In this document: positions 24,088-33,927 of the stretch, in pieces | Layout of the letters: each line of letters begins with the position of its first letter | Position numbering within the stretch: position 1 is the stretch's first letter | Assembly (NCBI GenBank): GCA_030145395.1 | Contig: JAQYVR010000229.1 | Location: 1 to 35,264 of the forward strand | DNA length: 35,264 bases | Direction of reading: 5' to 3' | From: Desulfobacteria bacterium | GTDB taxonomy: Bacteria; Desulfobacterota; Desulfobacteria; Desulfobacterales; C00003060 | The notes under the pieces: generated by a model | The model's database searches: none | What the model saw: the letters and a program-made list of their open reading frames with translations, nothing else | Told to the model about the DNA's origin: nothing | Position numbers and translations under genes: made by a program

Positions 24088-25398
24088 TCAACGTCTTCCC
24101 TTGATGGCACCCCCCTTTTTCATGAAACCTTCGTAGTGTCTAGCCAGCATGTGGCTCTCCATCTGACTGATAGTGTCTATGGCGACGCCCACGACGATCA
24201 AAAGGGCAGTACCTCCAAAGTAGAAAGGAACATTGAACCTGGCAATCAATATCGTCGGCAGCACACAAACCGCGGACACATAAAGGGCTCCGCCAAAAGT
24301 TATGCGTGTGAGCACCTTGTCTATATAGTCAGCCGTGCGCTTGCCGGGCCTGATTCCGGGGATATAGCCCCCGTACTTTTTCATATTGTCAGCCACATCA
24401 ACCGGGTTGAACGTAACGGCGGTATAGAAATAACAGAAGAAGATGATAAACCCCACATACACAAGGTTGTACACGACGCCACCCGGTGTCATGGCCTGGG
24501 CAATGCTTTGCATCCACGGAACCTTTATGAAATTGGCTATCGTGGCTGGAAACATAATGATAGAAGACGCAAAAATGGGCGGAATGACGCCCGCCGTATT
24601 AATCTTAAGGGGGAGGTGGGTGCTCTGGCCGCCGTACATCTTGCGGCCAACAATCCGTTTGGCATATTGCACCGGAATCCGCCGCTGACCCCGCTCCATA
24701 AATATGATAATCCCTACGACAACGACCATCGACACACCCATCACCAGCACTAAAAAGGCTCCCATCTCACCGGTTTTCATCAAACGAAAGGTATTGCCGA
24801 TTGCACTCGGCATACGTGCTACAATACCTGCAAATATGATCAGGGATATCCCATTGCCAATTCCACGCTCTGTTATCTGTTCCCCAAGCCACATGATAAA
24901 GGCCGTGCCTGCTGTCAGCGTAAGCACTGTCATCAAACGAAAGCCCCACCCGGGATAGGCAACCACCGGTGCGCCACCGGGTGCGCTCATGCTCTCGAGC
25001 CCGATGCTGATTCCGAAGCCCTGGATTATGCTCAGAACAACTGTGCCGTAACGGGTATACTGCGTAATCTATTTCCGCCCTGATTCACCCTCCTTGGATA
25101 GTCTGTCCAGATGGGGAACGGCCACGGTCAGCAGCTGCAATATGATCGAGGCACTAATGTACGGCATGATCCCAAGAGCAAAGACAGAGAGCCTCTCAAG
25201 GGCACCACCCGAAAACATGTCAAACAACCCCAACAGCGTTCCCTTGGCACGGGCAAAAAAAGTGGCAAGGGCATCTCCATCGATGCCTGGCGTTGGTACC
25301 GCACATCCGATGCGATATACCATCAACAGGGCGAAGGTAGCCAGGATACGCTTCTTTAGCTCCGGAATCTTAAAGATGTTTTGAAAGCCACCGACCAT
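24088..25398 (-). CDS. secY: Preprotein translocase subunit SecY, reading frame broken by one in-frame UAG
   Basis: Central channel of the Sec translocon in the inner membrane. The single frame from ATG 25398 to TGA at 24088 would encode 436 residues, the normal SecY length, beginning [17 protein letters not shown] and ending [17 protein letters not shown]. Codon 110 is TAG (25069-25071). It lies in the cytoplasmic loop after TM2 in the conserved sequence KEGESGRK[13 protein letters not shown], where E. coli has Lys (GRRKISQYTRYGT). No base is lost or gained, so AAG to TAG (one change) or AAA to TAG (two) explains it. The next in-frame ATG (24990) falls after TM3, so reinitiation would not yield a working second half. 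SecY is essential, so sequencing error, suppression/readthrough, or a second copy must be considered. Confidence 0.93.
25069..25071 (-). other. In-frame amber codon (UAG) in secY
   Basis: The minus-strand triplet TAG follows AAA (Lys) and precedes ATT (Ile). The frame on both sides is conserved SecY. It replaces the lysine of the cytoplasmic loop C2. UAG is an ordinary terminator in at least six other genes of this window (for example those ending at 3495, 6518, 6852, 8393, 10548 and 26671), so wholesale reassignment is unlikely. Confidence 0.95.
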
Positions 25399-25501
25399 AT
25401 CTACCTGCCAGGTTTTCTCACGGGTGCGATTAGCCCTGCTAAATACGAATTTCGAATTTCAAAGCAACTACTTCGAACGAACAAAACAAATTTCCAAACG
25501 A

Positions 25502-25942
25502 TCAAATGACTTCTACCTTACCACCGGCAGCCTCAAGCTTTTCCCTTGCTGACCTGCTGCACCGGTCCACCTTCAGTACCAGGGGGTAGTCGATTACACC
25601 TTGGCCCAAAAGTTTTATGCTATCTGAATTTCGTCTTACCAGGCCTGCCTCCATAAGCGCGGCCTTGTCCACCACCGCACCTTTCTCAAACCGTCCCAGG
25701 TCACGTATGTTGACAATTACATATTCTTTTTTGAAGATATTGGTGAATCCACGCTTGGGCAAGCGACGCTGCAGAGGCATTTGTCCACCTTCATATCCAG
25801 GTCTTATGTTGCCACCAGAGCGCGATTTCTGGCCGTTGCTTCCCCTGCACGCAGTCTTGCCGTGCCCTGAACCCGGTCCGCGTCCAAGCCGTTTTACAGC
25901 CTTACGCGCTCCTTTAGGGGGCGACAGCTCATTTAGTTTCAT
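25502..25942 (-). CDS. rplO: Ribosomal protein L15
   Basis: 50S assembly protein, 146 residues, with the glycine-rich N-terminal region [18 protein letters not shown], the segment [18 protein letters not shown], and the globular C-terminal domain. ATG 25942 overlaps the end of rpmD by 14 bases. The 103-base spacer before secY contains the short palindromic repeat GAATTTCGAATTTC. Confidence 0.97.
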   Translation of the reverse strand: MKLNELSPPKGARKAVKRLGRGPGSGHGKTACRGSNGQKSRSGGNIRPGYEGGQMPLQRRLPKRGFTNIFKKEYVIVNIRDLGRFEKGAVVDKAALMEAGLVRRNSDSIKLLGQGVIDYPLVLKVDRCSRSAREKLEAAGGKVEVI

Positions 25943-26126
25943 GGGCTTTTTCCTCCACTGCCAACATGTGAGAAACTTTTCGAATCATTCCCCGGACCGT
26001 GGGCGTATCTTTCAAGGCAACCGTACTGTTCAACTTCCTTAATCCCAGACTTTGGATCACCCTTCGGTGTTTCTCCGGTTTACCTATCATACTCTTCTTC
26101 AACGTTATGCTAAGTATCTTAGACAT
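25929..26126 (-). CDS. rpmD: Ribosomal protein L30
   Basis: 50S protein of 65 residues, [20 protein letters not shown] and on to [16 protein letters not shown], with the family core [23 protein letters not shown] 26126 has GAGG upstream; the frame continues open to 26198 without support and would overlap rpsE. It overlaps the rplO start by 14 bases. Confidence 0.95.
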   Translation of the reverse strand: MSKILSITLKKSMIGKPEKHRRVIQSLGLRKLNSTVALKDTPTVRGMIRKVSHMLAVEEKAHETK

Positions 26127-26160
26127 GTAATCCTCAATTCCGGCACGAGATATTACTACA

Positions 26161-26655
26161 CTATATTTCAGCAGGATCCTTGCCGCGCCTGGCAGCAATC
26201 GTTTCGCGACTGCGGAGTTGACTAAAACCGTTCAGCGTGGCCTTCACAAGATTATGCGGGTTGTGAGATCCAATGCATTTGGTCAAAATGTTCTGCACCC
26301 CTGCGGCCTCTACTACGGCCCGGACTGCCCCGCCAGCAATAACGCCAGTTCCTTCAGAAGCAGGTTTCAGTAGGACCAAGCCGGCGCCATATTTCCCCAT
26401 AACCTCATATGGAATGGTCTGGTTGACCAGTGGAATTTCGATCATGTTCTTTTTGGCACAGTCAATCCCCTTGCGAATGGCCACGGGAACCTCATTAGCC
26501 TTCCCCAAACCACTTCCAACCTTACCGCCTCCGTCACCAACAACGACAACGGCACTGAAACTGAAACGGCGGCCTCCTTTGACCACTTTGGCCGTGCGGC
26601 TTATATGAACAACCTTTTCTATGAGCTGAATTTCTTCTATGTCTCTGCGAACCAA
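26161..26655 (-). CDS. rpsE: Ribosomal protein S5
   Basis: 30S fidelity protein, 164 residues, with the double-stranded RNA-binding part [20 protein letters not shown] and the C-terminal domain [20 protein letters not shown]. The start must be TTG at 26655: the rplR stop TAG lies six codons upstream in the same frame, no ATG lies between, and GGAGG is eight bases before the TTG. Confidence 0.97.
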   Translation of the reverse strand: MVRRDIEEIQLIEKVVHISRTAKVVKGGRRFSFSAVVVVGDGGGKVGSGLGKANEVPVAIRKGIDCAKKNMIEIPLVNQTIPYEVMGKYGAGLVLLKPASEGTGVIAGGAVRAVVEAAGVQNILTKCIGSHNPHNLVKATLNGFSQLRSRETIAARRGKDPAEI

Positions 26656-26670
26656 TAGCCTTCCTCCTTG

Positions 26671-27039
26671 CTAAAAATCTAGACCCTCTTTACGAGCTCC
26701 TGCAGCCATTGCCTGAACCCGGCCATGATACGCGAAGCTATTTCGGTCAAATACAACCTTGGAAATTCCCTTATCAATAGCCCTCCGCGCAACAAGCCTT
26801 CCCACGAAGTGTGCTGCGTCCACCTTGTTTTCAAACTTTGGATGCTCCCGTGCCTCCTTATCAAGAGTGGAGGCCGAGGCCATGGTATGACCCGTTGTGT
26901 CCACCACAATCTGGGCATACATGTGTCTCGCGCTCCTGAAGACACTTAAGCGGGGCCGTTCCTGGGTTCCAAATATCTTTTTTCGCACACGTCTTTTTCT
27001 TTTCAAACTGGCCTGTTTTTTCTTGGACAAAGGACTCAT
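26671..27039 (-). CDS. rplR: Ribosomal protein L18
   Basis: 50S protein that binds 5S rRNA, 122 residues, with [20 protein letters not shown] and the C-terminal [20 protein letters not shown]. It ends in TAG. ATG 27039 follows rplF almost directly (2-base gap). Confidence 0.97.
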   Translation of the reverse strand: MSPLSKKKQASLKRKRRVRKKIFGTQERPRLSVFRSARHMYAQIVVDTTGHTMASASTLDKEAREHPKFENKVDAAHFVGRLVARRAIDKGISKVVFDRNSFAYHGRVQAMAAGARKEGLDF

Positions 27040-27041
27040 GC

Positions 27042-27587
27042 TTATTTCCCTACTGATCCTATTGATTTTCCAGCCTTGCGTTTAATTTGCTCTTCCATAT
27101 ACTTGATCCCCTTACCCTTGTAAGGTTCTGGCCCTCTAAATCTCCTAATGGTGGCCGCAGTGGCTCCCAGGAGCTCTTTATCAATCCCAGACAAAACTAT
27201 TCTATTCTTGTCAGCAGTGGCCGATATGCCCTGAGGAAGTCTGTAGATCACAGGGTGGGAGAAGCCCAGAGACAGGGTCAAGACATCTGACTTAAGATCA
27301 GCCCGATAACCAACACCGTTGATCTCGAGCACACGTTGGAAACCCTGCGTAACCCCGACCACCATATTGGCTATCAACGTTCGTGTAAGTCCCTGAAGTC
27401 CCCCGGTCCGCTTCGTCTTGCCCGATATAATGACATTAATGAAACTATCCTTAACATCAAGATCCACGTCAGCGTGTATGACGCGAGACAACTCCCCTTT
27501 TGGCCCCTTTACCCTGAGCCGATGACTTTCATAGGCAATGTTAACCTCATCTGGTATTGAAATCGGTTGTTTTCCCACTCGAGACAT
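27042..27587 (-). CDS. rplF: Ribosomal protein L6
   Basis: 50S protein near the sarcin-ricin loop, 181 residues with the duplicated L6 fold: [19 protein letters not shown] at the start and the signature [20 protein letters not shown] near the end. Length and start are normal. It lies between rpsH and rplR. Confidence 0.97.
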   Translation of the reverse strand: MSRVGKQPISIPDEVNIAYESHRLRVKGPKGELSRVIHADVDLDVKDSFINVIISGKTKRTGGLQGLTRTLIANMVVGVTQGFQRVLEINGVGYRADLKSDVLTLSLGFSHPVIYRLPQGISATADKNRIVLSGIDKELLGATAATIRRFRGPEPYKGKGIKYMEEQIKRKAGKSIGSVGK

Positions 27588-27638
27588 TGTTATTGTACCC
27601 TTTTCACCCTTTGTTGGCCGGACAGGCTGTCTGCCGAC

Positions 27639-28037
27639 TTACCAGATACTGCAAAGCAGTTCACCGCCGACATTTGCCTTTCTTGCTTCACGATCAGCGA
27701 GAACGCCTCTTGACGTGGACAAAACAGAAATCCCCATTCCATTCAGGATGGGAGGAATGTCTTTCCCTTTCACATAGAGGCGCCTTCCCGGCTTGCTCAT
27801 GCGCTTGAGGTTAGTAATAACTCCTTGGTTAAGCTCATCGTATTTCAAATAGATTCTTAGAATCCCATGTCTTCTATCCTTGATGAGCTTAAAATTCTTA
27901 ATATAGCCTTCGTCTTTTAAGATCTTAGCCACACTGATTTTGATCTTGGACGCGGGAATGTCCACCTTGCCATGTCTGGCAATATTGGCATTTCTGATAC
28001 GTGTTAGCATATCAGACAAAGGATCTGTAACTGGCAT
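27639..28037 (-). CDS. rpsH: Ribosomal protein S8
   Basis: 30S assembly protein, 132 residues; begins PVTDPLSDMLTRIRNANIA and carries the C-terminal signature ISVLSTSRGVLADREARKA. S8 is the usual translational repressor of spc operons. ATG 28037 follows AAAGGAGA. Confidence 0.97.
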   Translation of the reverse strand: MPVTDPLSDMLTRIRNANIARHGKVDIPASKIKISVAKILKDEGYIKNFKLIKDRRHGILRIYLKYDELNQGVITNLKRMSKPGRRLYVKGKDIPPILNGMGISVLSTSRGVLADREARKANVGGELLCSIW

Positions 28038-28210
28038 CGCTTGTCTCCTTTAGCAGGGTCATTGGTCAATAACAGAAAGCCTACAGTGAACTAAAGTTGA
28101 AAGTGTCTAAAGTTACGGGAATAAAACCGATCAAAAAAAGTTCCTTCAAGTGCTCCCTCCGGGGCGTAGGCCCAACGGGCCGGGGGCATCTTTAGCTCAC
28201 ATCGCTTTCG
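28038..28210. other. rpsH-rpsZ spacer with a short tandem repeat and a hairpin
   Basis: This 173-base spacer is long for the inside of the spc operon. It has two near-identical units, AGTGAACTAAAGTT (28085-28098) and AGTGTCTAAAGTT (28102-28114), and a 5-bp GC hairpin GGCCC/GGGCC (28169-28173 with 28177-28181). No gene is seen. Confidence 0.45.
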
Positions 28211-28396
28211 TTACCAACTCGATTTTATGACTCCGGGCAGATCTCCCCTCAGCGCCATGGTTCTAAAACATATTCGGCAGATGCCGAATTTTCTCATGAA
28301 CGCCCTGGGTCGACCGCAAATAGGACATCTTGAGTACGCCCGGGCACTAAACCGAGGCTTACGTTTTGCCTTCACCATCAACGACTTCTTTGCCAA
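28211..28396 (-). CDS. rpsZ: Ribosomal protein S14, zinc-binding type Z
   Basis: 30S head protein of 61 residues: [20 protein letters not shown], then the zinc ribbon [20 protein letters not shown] (two CxxC pairs), then [18 protein letters not shown]. Short zinc-containing S14 rather than the roughly 100-residue zinc-free form. It lies between rplE and rpsH as usual. Confidence 0.96.
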   Translation of the reverse strand: MAKKSLMVKAKRKPRFSARAYSRCPICGRPRAFMRKFGICRICFRTMALRGDLPGVIKSSW

Positions 28397-28409
28397 AATG
28401 CCCCCTTTC

Positions 28410-28949
28410 TCAGGTGCTGAAAGGCATTCCCATCAACTGAAGCAGGGCCATGCCTTCCTCGTCAGTTCGGGCACTAGTTACAACAGTGATATTTAGCCCC
28501 TTGATCTTGTCTATCTTGTCATATTCTATTTCCGGGAATATGATATGTTCTCTAATCCCTAGGGAATAGCTACCCCTGCCATCAAAGCCCTTTGGAGAAA
28601 TTCCTCGAAAGTCTCGTACCCTTGGCAGGGCGACGTTAACCAACCTGTTGAAGAAATCATACATCCGAGGCCCTTGCAGCGTCACCTTGCATCCTATGGG
28701 CATACCAGCCCGGAGTTTGAAGGCGGCAATCGACTTCCTGGCACGGGTGACAACAGGCCTTTGCCCGGTAATCAAACCCAGTTCTTGAACCGATGAATCG
28801 AGCACCTTGATGTTTTGAATTGCTTCACCCAGCCCCATGTTCAACACAATCTTGGTCAGTTTAGGGACCTGCATGACATTCTTGTATCCAAACCGATCCA
28901 TCAGTTTCGGGGTTATCTCATTGCTATACAGTGTCTTTAAGTGCGACAT
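28410..28949 (-). CDS. rplE: Ribosomal protein L5
   Basis: 50S protein binding 5S rRNA and contacting the P-site tRNA; 179 residues from ATG 28949, with [17 protein letters not shown] and the signature region [27 protein letters not shown] lies just upstream. An in-frame extension to 29024 overlaps rplX and is a shadow. Confidence 0.97.
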   Translation of the reverse strand: MSHLKTLYSNEITPKLMDRFGYKNVMQVPKLTKIVLNMGLGEAIQNIKVLDSSVQELGLITGQRPVVTRARKSIAAFKLRAGMPIGCKVTLQGPRMYDFFNRLVNVALPRVRDFRGISPKGFDGRGSYSLGIREHIIFPEIEYDKIDKIKGLNITVVTSARTDEEGMALLQLMGMPFST

Positions 28950-28959
28950 GACTCCCTCT

Positions 28960-29295
28960 TTAGCTCGATGTATCGATAATTTCTCCGCACTTCCTGCATG
29001 ACCTGACACTTTTGCCATCTTCAAGACGCTGCATCTTGATGCGGACAGGATTTATGCATTTGTTACACATCAACATCACATTGGACGAATGAATCCAAGC
29101 CTCTTTTTCTACAATACCACCCTGTCGCGTTTGTCCTCCTGGCTTGGTGTGACGCTTAACAAAGTTCACATTTTCAATGATGACACGATTCTTGTCCCGA
29201 AGGACTTTCAGAACCTTGCCCATCTTACCCTTTTCCTTGCCCGCAATAACCTTGACTTTGTCGTCTTTCCTTATGCGGCACTTCGCAGTTGCCAT
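28960..29295 (-). CDS. rplX: Ribosomal protein L24
   Basis: 50S assembly initiator, 111 residues, with the KOW motif [22 protein letters not shown]-terminal zinc ribbon is present (CNKC near residue 77, CRKC near residue 99), a variant seen in many but not all bacteria. ATG 29295 is the start, followed by [18 protein letters not shown]. Confidence 0.97.
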   Translation of the reverse strand: MATAKCRIRKDDKVKVIAGKEKGKMGKVLKVLRDKNRVIIENVNFVKRHTKPGGQTRQGGIVEKEAWIHSSNVMLMCNKCINPVRIKMQRLEDGKSVRSCRKCGEIIDTSS

Positions 29296-29324
29296 ACCAT
29301 TCCCCTTACTGAGTCCGGCTAAGA

Positions 29325-29693
29325 TTACAATACTTCCGGAGCCAGCGATATGATCTTCATAAACTTCTTTGCCCGGAGCTCCCTTGCTACAGGTCCAAAA
29401 ATACGCGTGCCAATCGGTTCTCCCTGAGGATTGATGAGTACTGCGGAATTGTCGTCAAATCTTATGTAGGAACCATCGGGCCTGCGATATCCCTTTTTCG
29501 TCCTGACCACGACCGCCCGCATGACATCTCCCTTTTTGACTTTGGCATTGGGTATGGCTTCCTTTATCGACACGACAATGGTATCTCCGATCCCTGCATA
29601 CCGCCGCCTGGATCCGCCAAGCACCCTAATACAATACAACTTTTTGGCACCCGAGTTGTCGGCCACTTGTAGCTTGGTTTCCGTCTGAATCAT
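29325..29693 (-). CDS. rplN: Ribosomal protein L14
   Basis: 50S protein at the subunit interface, 122 residues from ATG 29693 ([20 protein letters not shown]), with the signature region [24 protein letters not shown]-type extension to 29729 would overlap rpsQ. It lies in the usual place between rpsQ and rplX. Confidence 0.97.
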   Translation of the reverse strand: MIQTETKLQVADNSGAKKLYCIRVLGGSRRRYAGIGDTIVVSIKEAIPNAKVKKGDVMRAVVVRTKKGYRRPDGSYIRFDDNSAVLINPQGEPIGTRIFGPVARELRAKKFMKIISLAPEVL

Positions 29694-29709
29694 CTCTCTA
29701 ATACCCCTG

Positions 29710-29967
29710 TCAAAGAGCTTTCTCCACAACCTCGTGTACCCGCCAACGCTTGGTCTTACTCAGAGGTTTGGTTTCTACAATTATCACCTTGTCGCCTACC
29801 TGGCACATATTCTGGGCATCATGGGCCACGCATTTGCCCCGTCGCTTCAGATACTTCTTGTACACAGGATCTTGAACGATTCTCTCTATGGACACCACAA
29901 CCGTCTTATCCATCTTATTGCTAACGACCCTGCCGCTCTGTCTCTTTCTCAGTCCCCTATCTTTCAT
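29710..29967 (-). CDS. rpsQ: Ribosomal protein S17
   Basis: 30S protein with an OB fold, 85 residues. It contains [20 protein letters not shown] and the signature [19 protein letters not shown]. It lies 41 bases downstream of rpmC and 16 bases upstream of rplN. Confidence 0.97.
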   Translation of the reverse strand: MKDRGLRKRQSGRVVSNKMDKTVVVSIERIVQDPVYKKYLKRRGKCVAHDAQNMCQVGDKVIIVETKPLSKTKRWRVHEVVEKAL

Positions 29968-30008
29968 GTTTCAGCAGTACCCCTTATTAGGTCTCGATTT
30001 GTCGTTGA

Positions 30009-30224
30009 TTATTCATGTTGCGATTCGCGACTCGACACTATTTGCTGTTCCCTCAGGACCGTCTTAATGCGGGCAATTTCCCGCCTGGTTTGTCGCAACA
30101 TCGTTGTATTTTCAAGCTGATCAGTGGCTCGTTGAAATCTTAGATTGAATAGCTCTTGGGTCATATCTGACAACTTATGCTCCAGTTCCTCTAAGCTCAG
30201 CTCTCTCAATTCGCTTGCTTTCAT
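30009..30224 (-). CDS. rpmC: Ribosomal protein L29
   Basis: 50S protein at the exit tunnel, 71 residues, with [20 protein letters not shown] and the signature [20 protein letters not shown]. The ATG overlaps the rplP stop by four bases (ATGA). The C terminus ([13 protein letters not shown]) is a few residues longer than usual. Confidence 0.96.
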   Translation of the reverse strand: MKASELRELSLEELEHKLSDMTQELFNLRFQRATDQLENTTMLRQTRREIARIKTVLREQQIVSSRESQHE

Positions 30225-30637
30225 GAGCGTTCACCTCGTCTCAACAAGCGTGTCCTGAACGGAAGTTTGTGTGAAGCCAATCTAAAAGCTTCTGCTGCCA
30301 AATCGACGCCGACCCCTTCCATCTCATAGAGTATCTTCCCGGGCCGTACCACGGCAACCCAACCCTCAGGAGAACCCTTGCCTTTTCCCATCCTCGTTTC
30401 AGCCGGCTTCTTTGTAACCGGTTTATCAGGAAAAACCCGGACCCAAATCTTTCCGCCCCGTTTTACGTGACGAGTCATGGCAACCCGGGCCGCTTCGATC
30501 TGTTGTGCCGTCATAAACCCACGTTCGATCGCTTGAAGTCCAAACTCACCAAAGCTTAAACTTGACCCTCGATGGGCATGTCCTTTCATCCTACCCTTCT
30601 GTTGCTTTCGGTATTTGACTTTTTTGGGACTCAGCAT
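30221..30637 (-). CDS. rplP: Ribosomal protein L16
   Basis: 50S protein near the A-site tRNA and peptidyl-transferase region, 138 residues. It has [38 protein letters not shown] and [16 protein letters not shown]. Coupled to rpmC by a four-base overlap. ATG 30637 is 12 bases after rpsC. Confidence 0.97.
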   Translation of the reverse strand: MLSPKKVKYRKQQKGRMKGHAHRGSSLSFGEFGLQAIERGFMTAQQIEAARVAMTRHVKRGGKIWVRVFPDKPVTKKPAETRMGKGKGSPEGWVAVVRPGKILYEMEGVGVDLAAEAFRLASHKLPFRTRLLRRGERS

Positions 30638-30649
30638 GGTAGGATTCTC

Positions 30650-31297
30650 CTAGATTGCTTCCGCTTCCTCTCTTTCAAGAATTTCACCATTAAATATCCA
30701 TACCTTTACTCCAATGATTCCATATGTGCAGAGGGCCTCAGCAAACCCGTAGTCAATATCCGCTCTTAATGTGTGCAGCGGTATTCTTCCTTCCTTATAC
30801 CATTCGGTACGGGCCATTTCAGCTCCTCCCAAACGACCCGAGCAGGATATCTTGATCCCCTGAGCACCAAACCTCATGGCTGACGCCACACTTCTTTTCA
30901 TGGCCCGGCGAAAGGCGACCCTCCTTACAACCTGCATGGCTATGTTTTCAGCCACCAATTGAGCGTCTACCTCGGGCTTTCTCACCTCTTGGATGTCGAT
31001 CACCAACTCCTGTGACACCAACTTCTCCAACTCCTTCTTGAGTTGGTCGATCTCCGAGCCCTTTTTTCCAATCACAATACCTGGGCGGGCAGTATATATG
31101 CGCAATCTAATACGGTTAGCCCATCTTTCGATCCCAATTTTCGATATACCGGCATGATAGAGTTTTTTCTTCAAAAACTGGCGGATCTTATGGTCATCTA
31201 TGATAAACTTCGGATAATCCTTGCCGGCAAACCATTGAGAACCCCACGACTTGGTAACCGCTAGTCTAAACCCAGTCGGATTGACCTTCTGTCCCAA
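30650..31297 (-). CDS. rpsC: Ribosomal protein S3
   Basis: 30S protein at the mRNA entry channel with helicase function, 215 residues. [17 protein letters not shown] follows a TTG start at 31297, preceded by AGGAGG; no ATG lies between it and rplV. The KH domain has [20 protein letters not shown], and the C-terminal domain [20 protein letters not shown]. Confidence 0.97.
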   Translation of the reverse strand: MGQKVNPTGFRLAVTKSWGSQWFAGKDYPKFIIDDHKIRQFLKKKLYHAGISKIGIERWANRIRLRIYTARPGIVIGKKGSEIDQLKKELEKLVSQELVIDIQEVRKPEVDAQLVAENIAMQVVRRVAFRRAMKRSVASAMRFGAQGIKISCSGRLGGAEMARTEWYKEGRIPLHTLRADIDYGFAEALCTYGIIGVKVWIFNGEILEREEAEAI

Positions 31298-31314
31298 ACT
31301 GACCTCCTTTTGCG

Positions 31315-31647
31315 CTATGCTTCCGCTAAGACGACCGTAATATGACTGGTACGCTTGAGAATCCTGGTGGCCCGTCCCATAGCCCTTGGCCGAAAACGCT
31401 TCAAGCTCGGTCCCTGGTTAACAACAATATTTGCAACGGACAGGTTGTCCACCTCAATATCGGGCTTCTGGTCAGCATTAGCCACTGCCGAACGTATGAT
31501 CTTCCCCAAGACCTTAGCCGAGCGCTGTGGCATAAACCCCAACATACTCAGGGCGTCCTCTACCGGCTTGCCCTTCACCACTCTTCCCACTTTTCGAACT
31601 TTTGTGGGAGAAATTCGGACATGTTTTGCTACTGCTTTGACTTCCAT
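31315..31647 (-). CDS. rplV: Ribosomal protein L22
   Basis: 50S protein lining the exit tunnel, 110 residues. It has [20 protein letters not shown] and the beta-hairpin signature [21 protein letters not shown] 71-base spacer separates it from rpsS. Normal length and start. Confidence 0.97.
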   Translation of the reverse strand: MEVKAVAKHVRISPTKVRKVGRVVKGKPVEDALSMLGFMPQRSAKVLGKIIRSAVANADQKPDIEVDNLSVANIVVNQGPSLKRFRPRAMGRATRILKRTSHITVVLAEA

Positions 31648-31718
31648 ATGCGAGCCTTTTCAATCCAGTGCCCAGAGATCTTTCAAAGGGATCCCTGTTT
31701 GAGCAGCGGCCTATTCTA

Positions 31719-32003
31719 CTACTTACCTTTCAAGCGGGTTGTCTTACTACCAGCGTGTCCGTAATAGGTCCTTGTCGGCGCAAACTCCCCCAACTTGTGG
31801 CCAACCATATCTTCTGATACAAATACCGGAACGAACTTTTTCCCATTGTGAACGGCCAGCGTCAAGCCAACCAGTTCAGGGACGACCGTGGAACGCCTCG
31901 ACCAGGTCTTAATCACATCCCGGCTCACGGTTTCCTGAGCCAAAAGCGCCTTCTTGAGCAATTTTGGCTCAATGTAGGGCCCTTTTTTTAACGAACGCGC
32001 CAT
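31719..32003 (-). CDS. rpsS: Ribosomal protein S19
   Basis: 30S head protein, 94 residues, [16 protein letters not shown] at the start and the signature [18 protein letters not shown] near the end. ATG 32003 with GAGGAC upstream. It lies between rplB and rplV. Confidence 0.97.
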   Translation of the reverse strand: MARSLKKGPYIEPKLLKKALLAQETVSRDVIKTWSRRSTVVPELVGLTLAVHNGKKFVPVFVSEDMVGHKLGEFAPTRTYYGHAGSKTTRLKGK

Positions 32004-32035
32004 GTCCTCACCTATTGTATTGGTTAAGTGGTCAA

Positions 32036-32860
32036 CTATTTTCTACGTTTCACTATGTACCGATTACTGACTTTGTTCTTCTTTCGTGTTCTATACCCCT
32101 TTGTCGGCACACCCCAGGGTGAACAAGGATGCCGACCTCCGGACGCTTTTCCTTCACCACCACCCATTGGATGGTCCACCGGATTCATAGCAACACCTCG
32201 TACCGTTGGCCGGCGGCCTTTCCAGCGTTTTCGCCCTGCCTTGCCCAGAGAAATATTTTCGTGTTCCAGGTTTCCTACCTGGCCAACTGTTGCCTTGCAT
32301 TCAAGCAGAAACATGCGAACTTCATTCGAGGCAAGCTTGACTTGGGCATACCGTCCCTCTTTGGCCATGAGTTGGGCATAAGTTCCCGCACTTCGCACTA
32401 TCTGTGCCCCCTTGCCGGGTTGCATCTCAATATTATGGATCAGAGTGCCCAGCGGTATGTCGCGCAGGGGCAGAGTATTGCCGGGCTTAATGTCGGCTGA
32501 AGAGCTGGCAATAATGGTGTCGTTAACTGAAAGCTTATGGGGGGCCACGATATAACGTTTTTCTCCGTCTGCATAATGGAGCAGGGCGATGCGGGCGGAT
32601 CTATTGGGATCGTATTCTATGGATGCCACCGTTGCCGGAACATCCATCTTGTCACGCTTGAAATCAATGACGCGATAACGCCTTTTATGTCCGCCACCAC
32701 GGTGTCGACATGTCATACGGCCGTCGGTATTACGACCCCCGCTCTTTTTGAGTGCCCGCACCAGGCTCTTTTCAGGGCGGGACTTCGTGATATCCTCAAA
32801 CCCGTCATATGTCTGAAATCGCCGTCCGGGGGAGGTAGGTTTTACTTTTCTAATTGCCAT
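32036..32860 (-). CDS. rplB: Ribosomal protein L2
   Basis: 50S protein required for subunit association and the peptidyl-transferase centre, 274 residues. The core signature is [20 protein letters not shown]; the His equivalent to E. coli His229 is present, and the next conserved His is Met here, a variant I believe is common in this bacterial group. [20 protein letters not shown] is also present. A 112-base spacer precedes it. Confidence 0.97.
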   Translation of the reverse strand: MAIRKVKPTSPGRRFQTYDGFEDITKSRPEKSLVRALKKSGGRNTDGRMTCRHRGGGHKRRYRVIDFKRDKMDVPATVASIEYDPNRSARIALLHYADGEKRYIVAPHKLSVNDTIIASSSADIKPGNTLPLRDIPLGTLIHNIEMQPGKGAQIVRSAGTYAQLMAKEGRYAQVKLASNEVRMFLLECKATVGQVGNLEHENISLGKAGRKRWKGRRPTVRGVAMNPVDHPMGGGEGKASGGRHPCSPWGVPTKGYRTRKKNKVSNRYIVKRRK

Positions 32861-32972
32861 ATTCGTTATCCGTTATGAGTTGAGTTATTAGTTATTGGGA
32901 TAGCCATTCAGATTGATTATTGATGATCGTCGATTGCTTCGTCTATGGCGAGGAACCAATCGTCAATCACCA
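32861..32972. other. rplW-rplB spacer of low-complexity sequence
   Basis: This 112-base spacer inside the S10 operon is built from short TTAT- and GATTG-like words (for example GTTATCCGTTATGAGTTGAG near 32871-32885 and ATTGATTATTGATGATCG near 32910-32928). No gene, no strong hairpin. It probably carries only the rplB ribosome-binding region plus an inserted or expanded repeat. Confidence 0.35.
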
Positions 32973-33260
32973 TCACACTCCTTCGAAGAACTCAATATTC
33001 TCGCCTTTGGCCAAGGTCACTACAGCCTTCTTCCAGTCACGGCGTTTGCCGAGCGTCCGACCAACCCGTTTAACCTTACCTTTAATCTGCATGGTCCGAA
33101 CTTGTGTCACCTTAACGTTGAAAATCTTTTCCACCGCATGCCTTATCTCAACTCGATTGGCTCTGCGGTCCACCTCAAAGGTGAGCTGATTGCTCAACTC
33201 CTTTTGGATGGTGCTCTTTTCAGTAATGAGCGGTCCCTTAATGATCTGATACGGGTTCAT
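32973..33260 (-). CDS. rplW: Ribosomal protein L23
   Basis: 50S protein at the exit tunnel and docking site for SRP and trigger factor, 95 residues, [20 protein letters not shown] at the start and [20 protein letters not shown] in the middle. The ATG overlaps the rplD stop by four bases (ATGA). Normal length. Confidence 0.96.
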   Translation of the reverse strand: MNPYQIIKGPLITEKSTIQKELSNQLTFEVDRRANRVEIRHAVEKIFNVKVTQVRTMQIKGKVKRVGRTLGKRRDWKKAVVTLAKGENIEFFEGV

Positions 33261-33880
33261 GAGAGGAGTCTCCCCTCAAGCTGTTTTATAGATGGCTCAA
33301 GCAAAATAACTTGCCTAAACTTGAGAATGTCATAGACATTTAAGCCTTCCGAGCGGACTACTTTCACATTCGGCACATTCCTCGAGGAAAGCTCAAGGTT
33401 TTCAAGTTTCTTGTCTGTTACGATCAATGCCTCCATAGTCTTCAGCGTTCCCATAGCCTCCACGAATCGCTTTGTCTTGACCGTTTCCAGATTGAGTTTG
33501 TCCACGACAATCAGGGCCTTATCCTGTAGCTTACTTGTCAGGGCCATTTTCAGGGCCTGCCTGCGAACTTTTTTGGGCGCCTTGTAGACATAACTGCGCG
33601 GCTTTGGGCCAAATACGACGCCCCCACCGCGCCACAGAGGAGATCTCCGAGATCCCGCCCGGGCACGACCTGTACCCTTCTGGCGGTGAGGTTTTCGCCC
33701 ACCACCACGCTTTTCTGAACGCCCCTTGGTAGAAGCAGTTCCGGCACGCCTGTTTGTCAATTGCATGGTGACTACTTGATGCAAGACATGCTGCTTAACC
33801 GGGACATTGAAGATTTCGTCTGATAGATCTATCTCAGAAACCTTCACACCATCTATGTTATATACATCTTGAATGGCCAT
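33257..33880 (-). CDS. rplD: Ribosomal protein L4
   Basis: 50S protein of 207 residues whose extended loop reaches the exit tunnel: [20 protein letters not shown] then [20 protein letters not shown]. In E. coli, L4 also represses the S10 operon. Coupled to rplW by ATGA overlap. A 47-base spacer with an imperfect tandem repeat precedes it. Confidence 0.97.
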   Translation of the reverse strand: MAIQDVYNIDGVKVSEIDLSDEIFNVPVKQHVLHQVVTMQLTNRRAGTASTKGRSEKRGGGRKPHRQKGTGRARAGSRRSPLWRGGGVVFGPKPRSYVYKAPKKVRRQALKMALTSKLQDKALIVVDKLNLETVKTKRFVEAMGTLKTMEALIVTDKKLENLELSSRNVPNVKVVRSEGLNVYDILKFRQVILLEPSIKQLEGRLLS

Positions 33881-33927
33881 GTACTTATTCCTGTTTCAGG
33901 AGATTACGACATTTCTGTTTCAAATGA

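Noticed and set aside
24990-25071. Frameshift in secY
   Set aside because: The conserved residues [13 protein letters not shown] continue in the same frame immediately after the TAG. A single substitution explains it.
24088-25398. SecY as a deliberately split two-gene protein
   Set aside because: The downstream open frame's first ATG (24990) is after TM3, so TM3 would be lost. No start codon with a ribosome binding site lies just after the UAG.
32036-32860. Met in place of the second His in the L2 DHPHGGGEG motif
   Set aside because: The His equivalent to E. coli His229 is kept. I believe DHPMGGGEG occurs widely in related bacteria, so it is not unusual.
33881-33927. Imperfect tandem repeat (CTGTTTCA units) between rplC and rplD
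   Set aside because: Only two short degenerate copies in a 47-base spacer; too weak to interpret.
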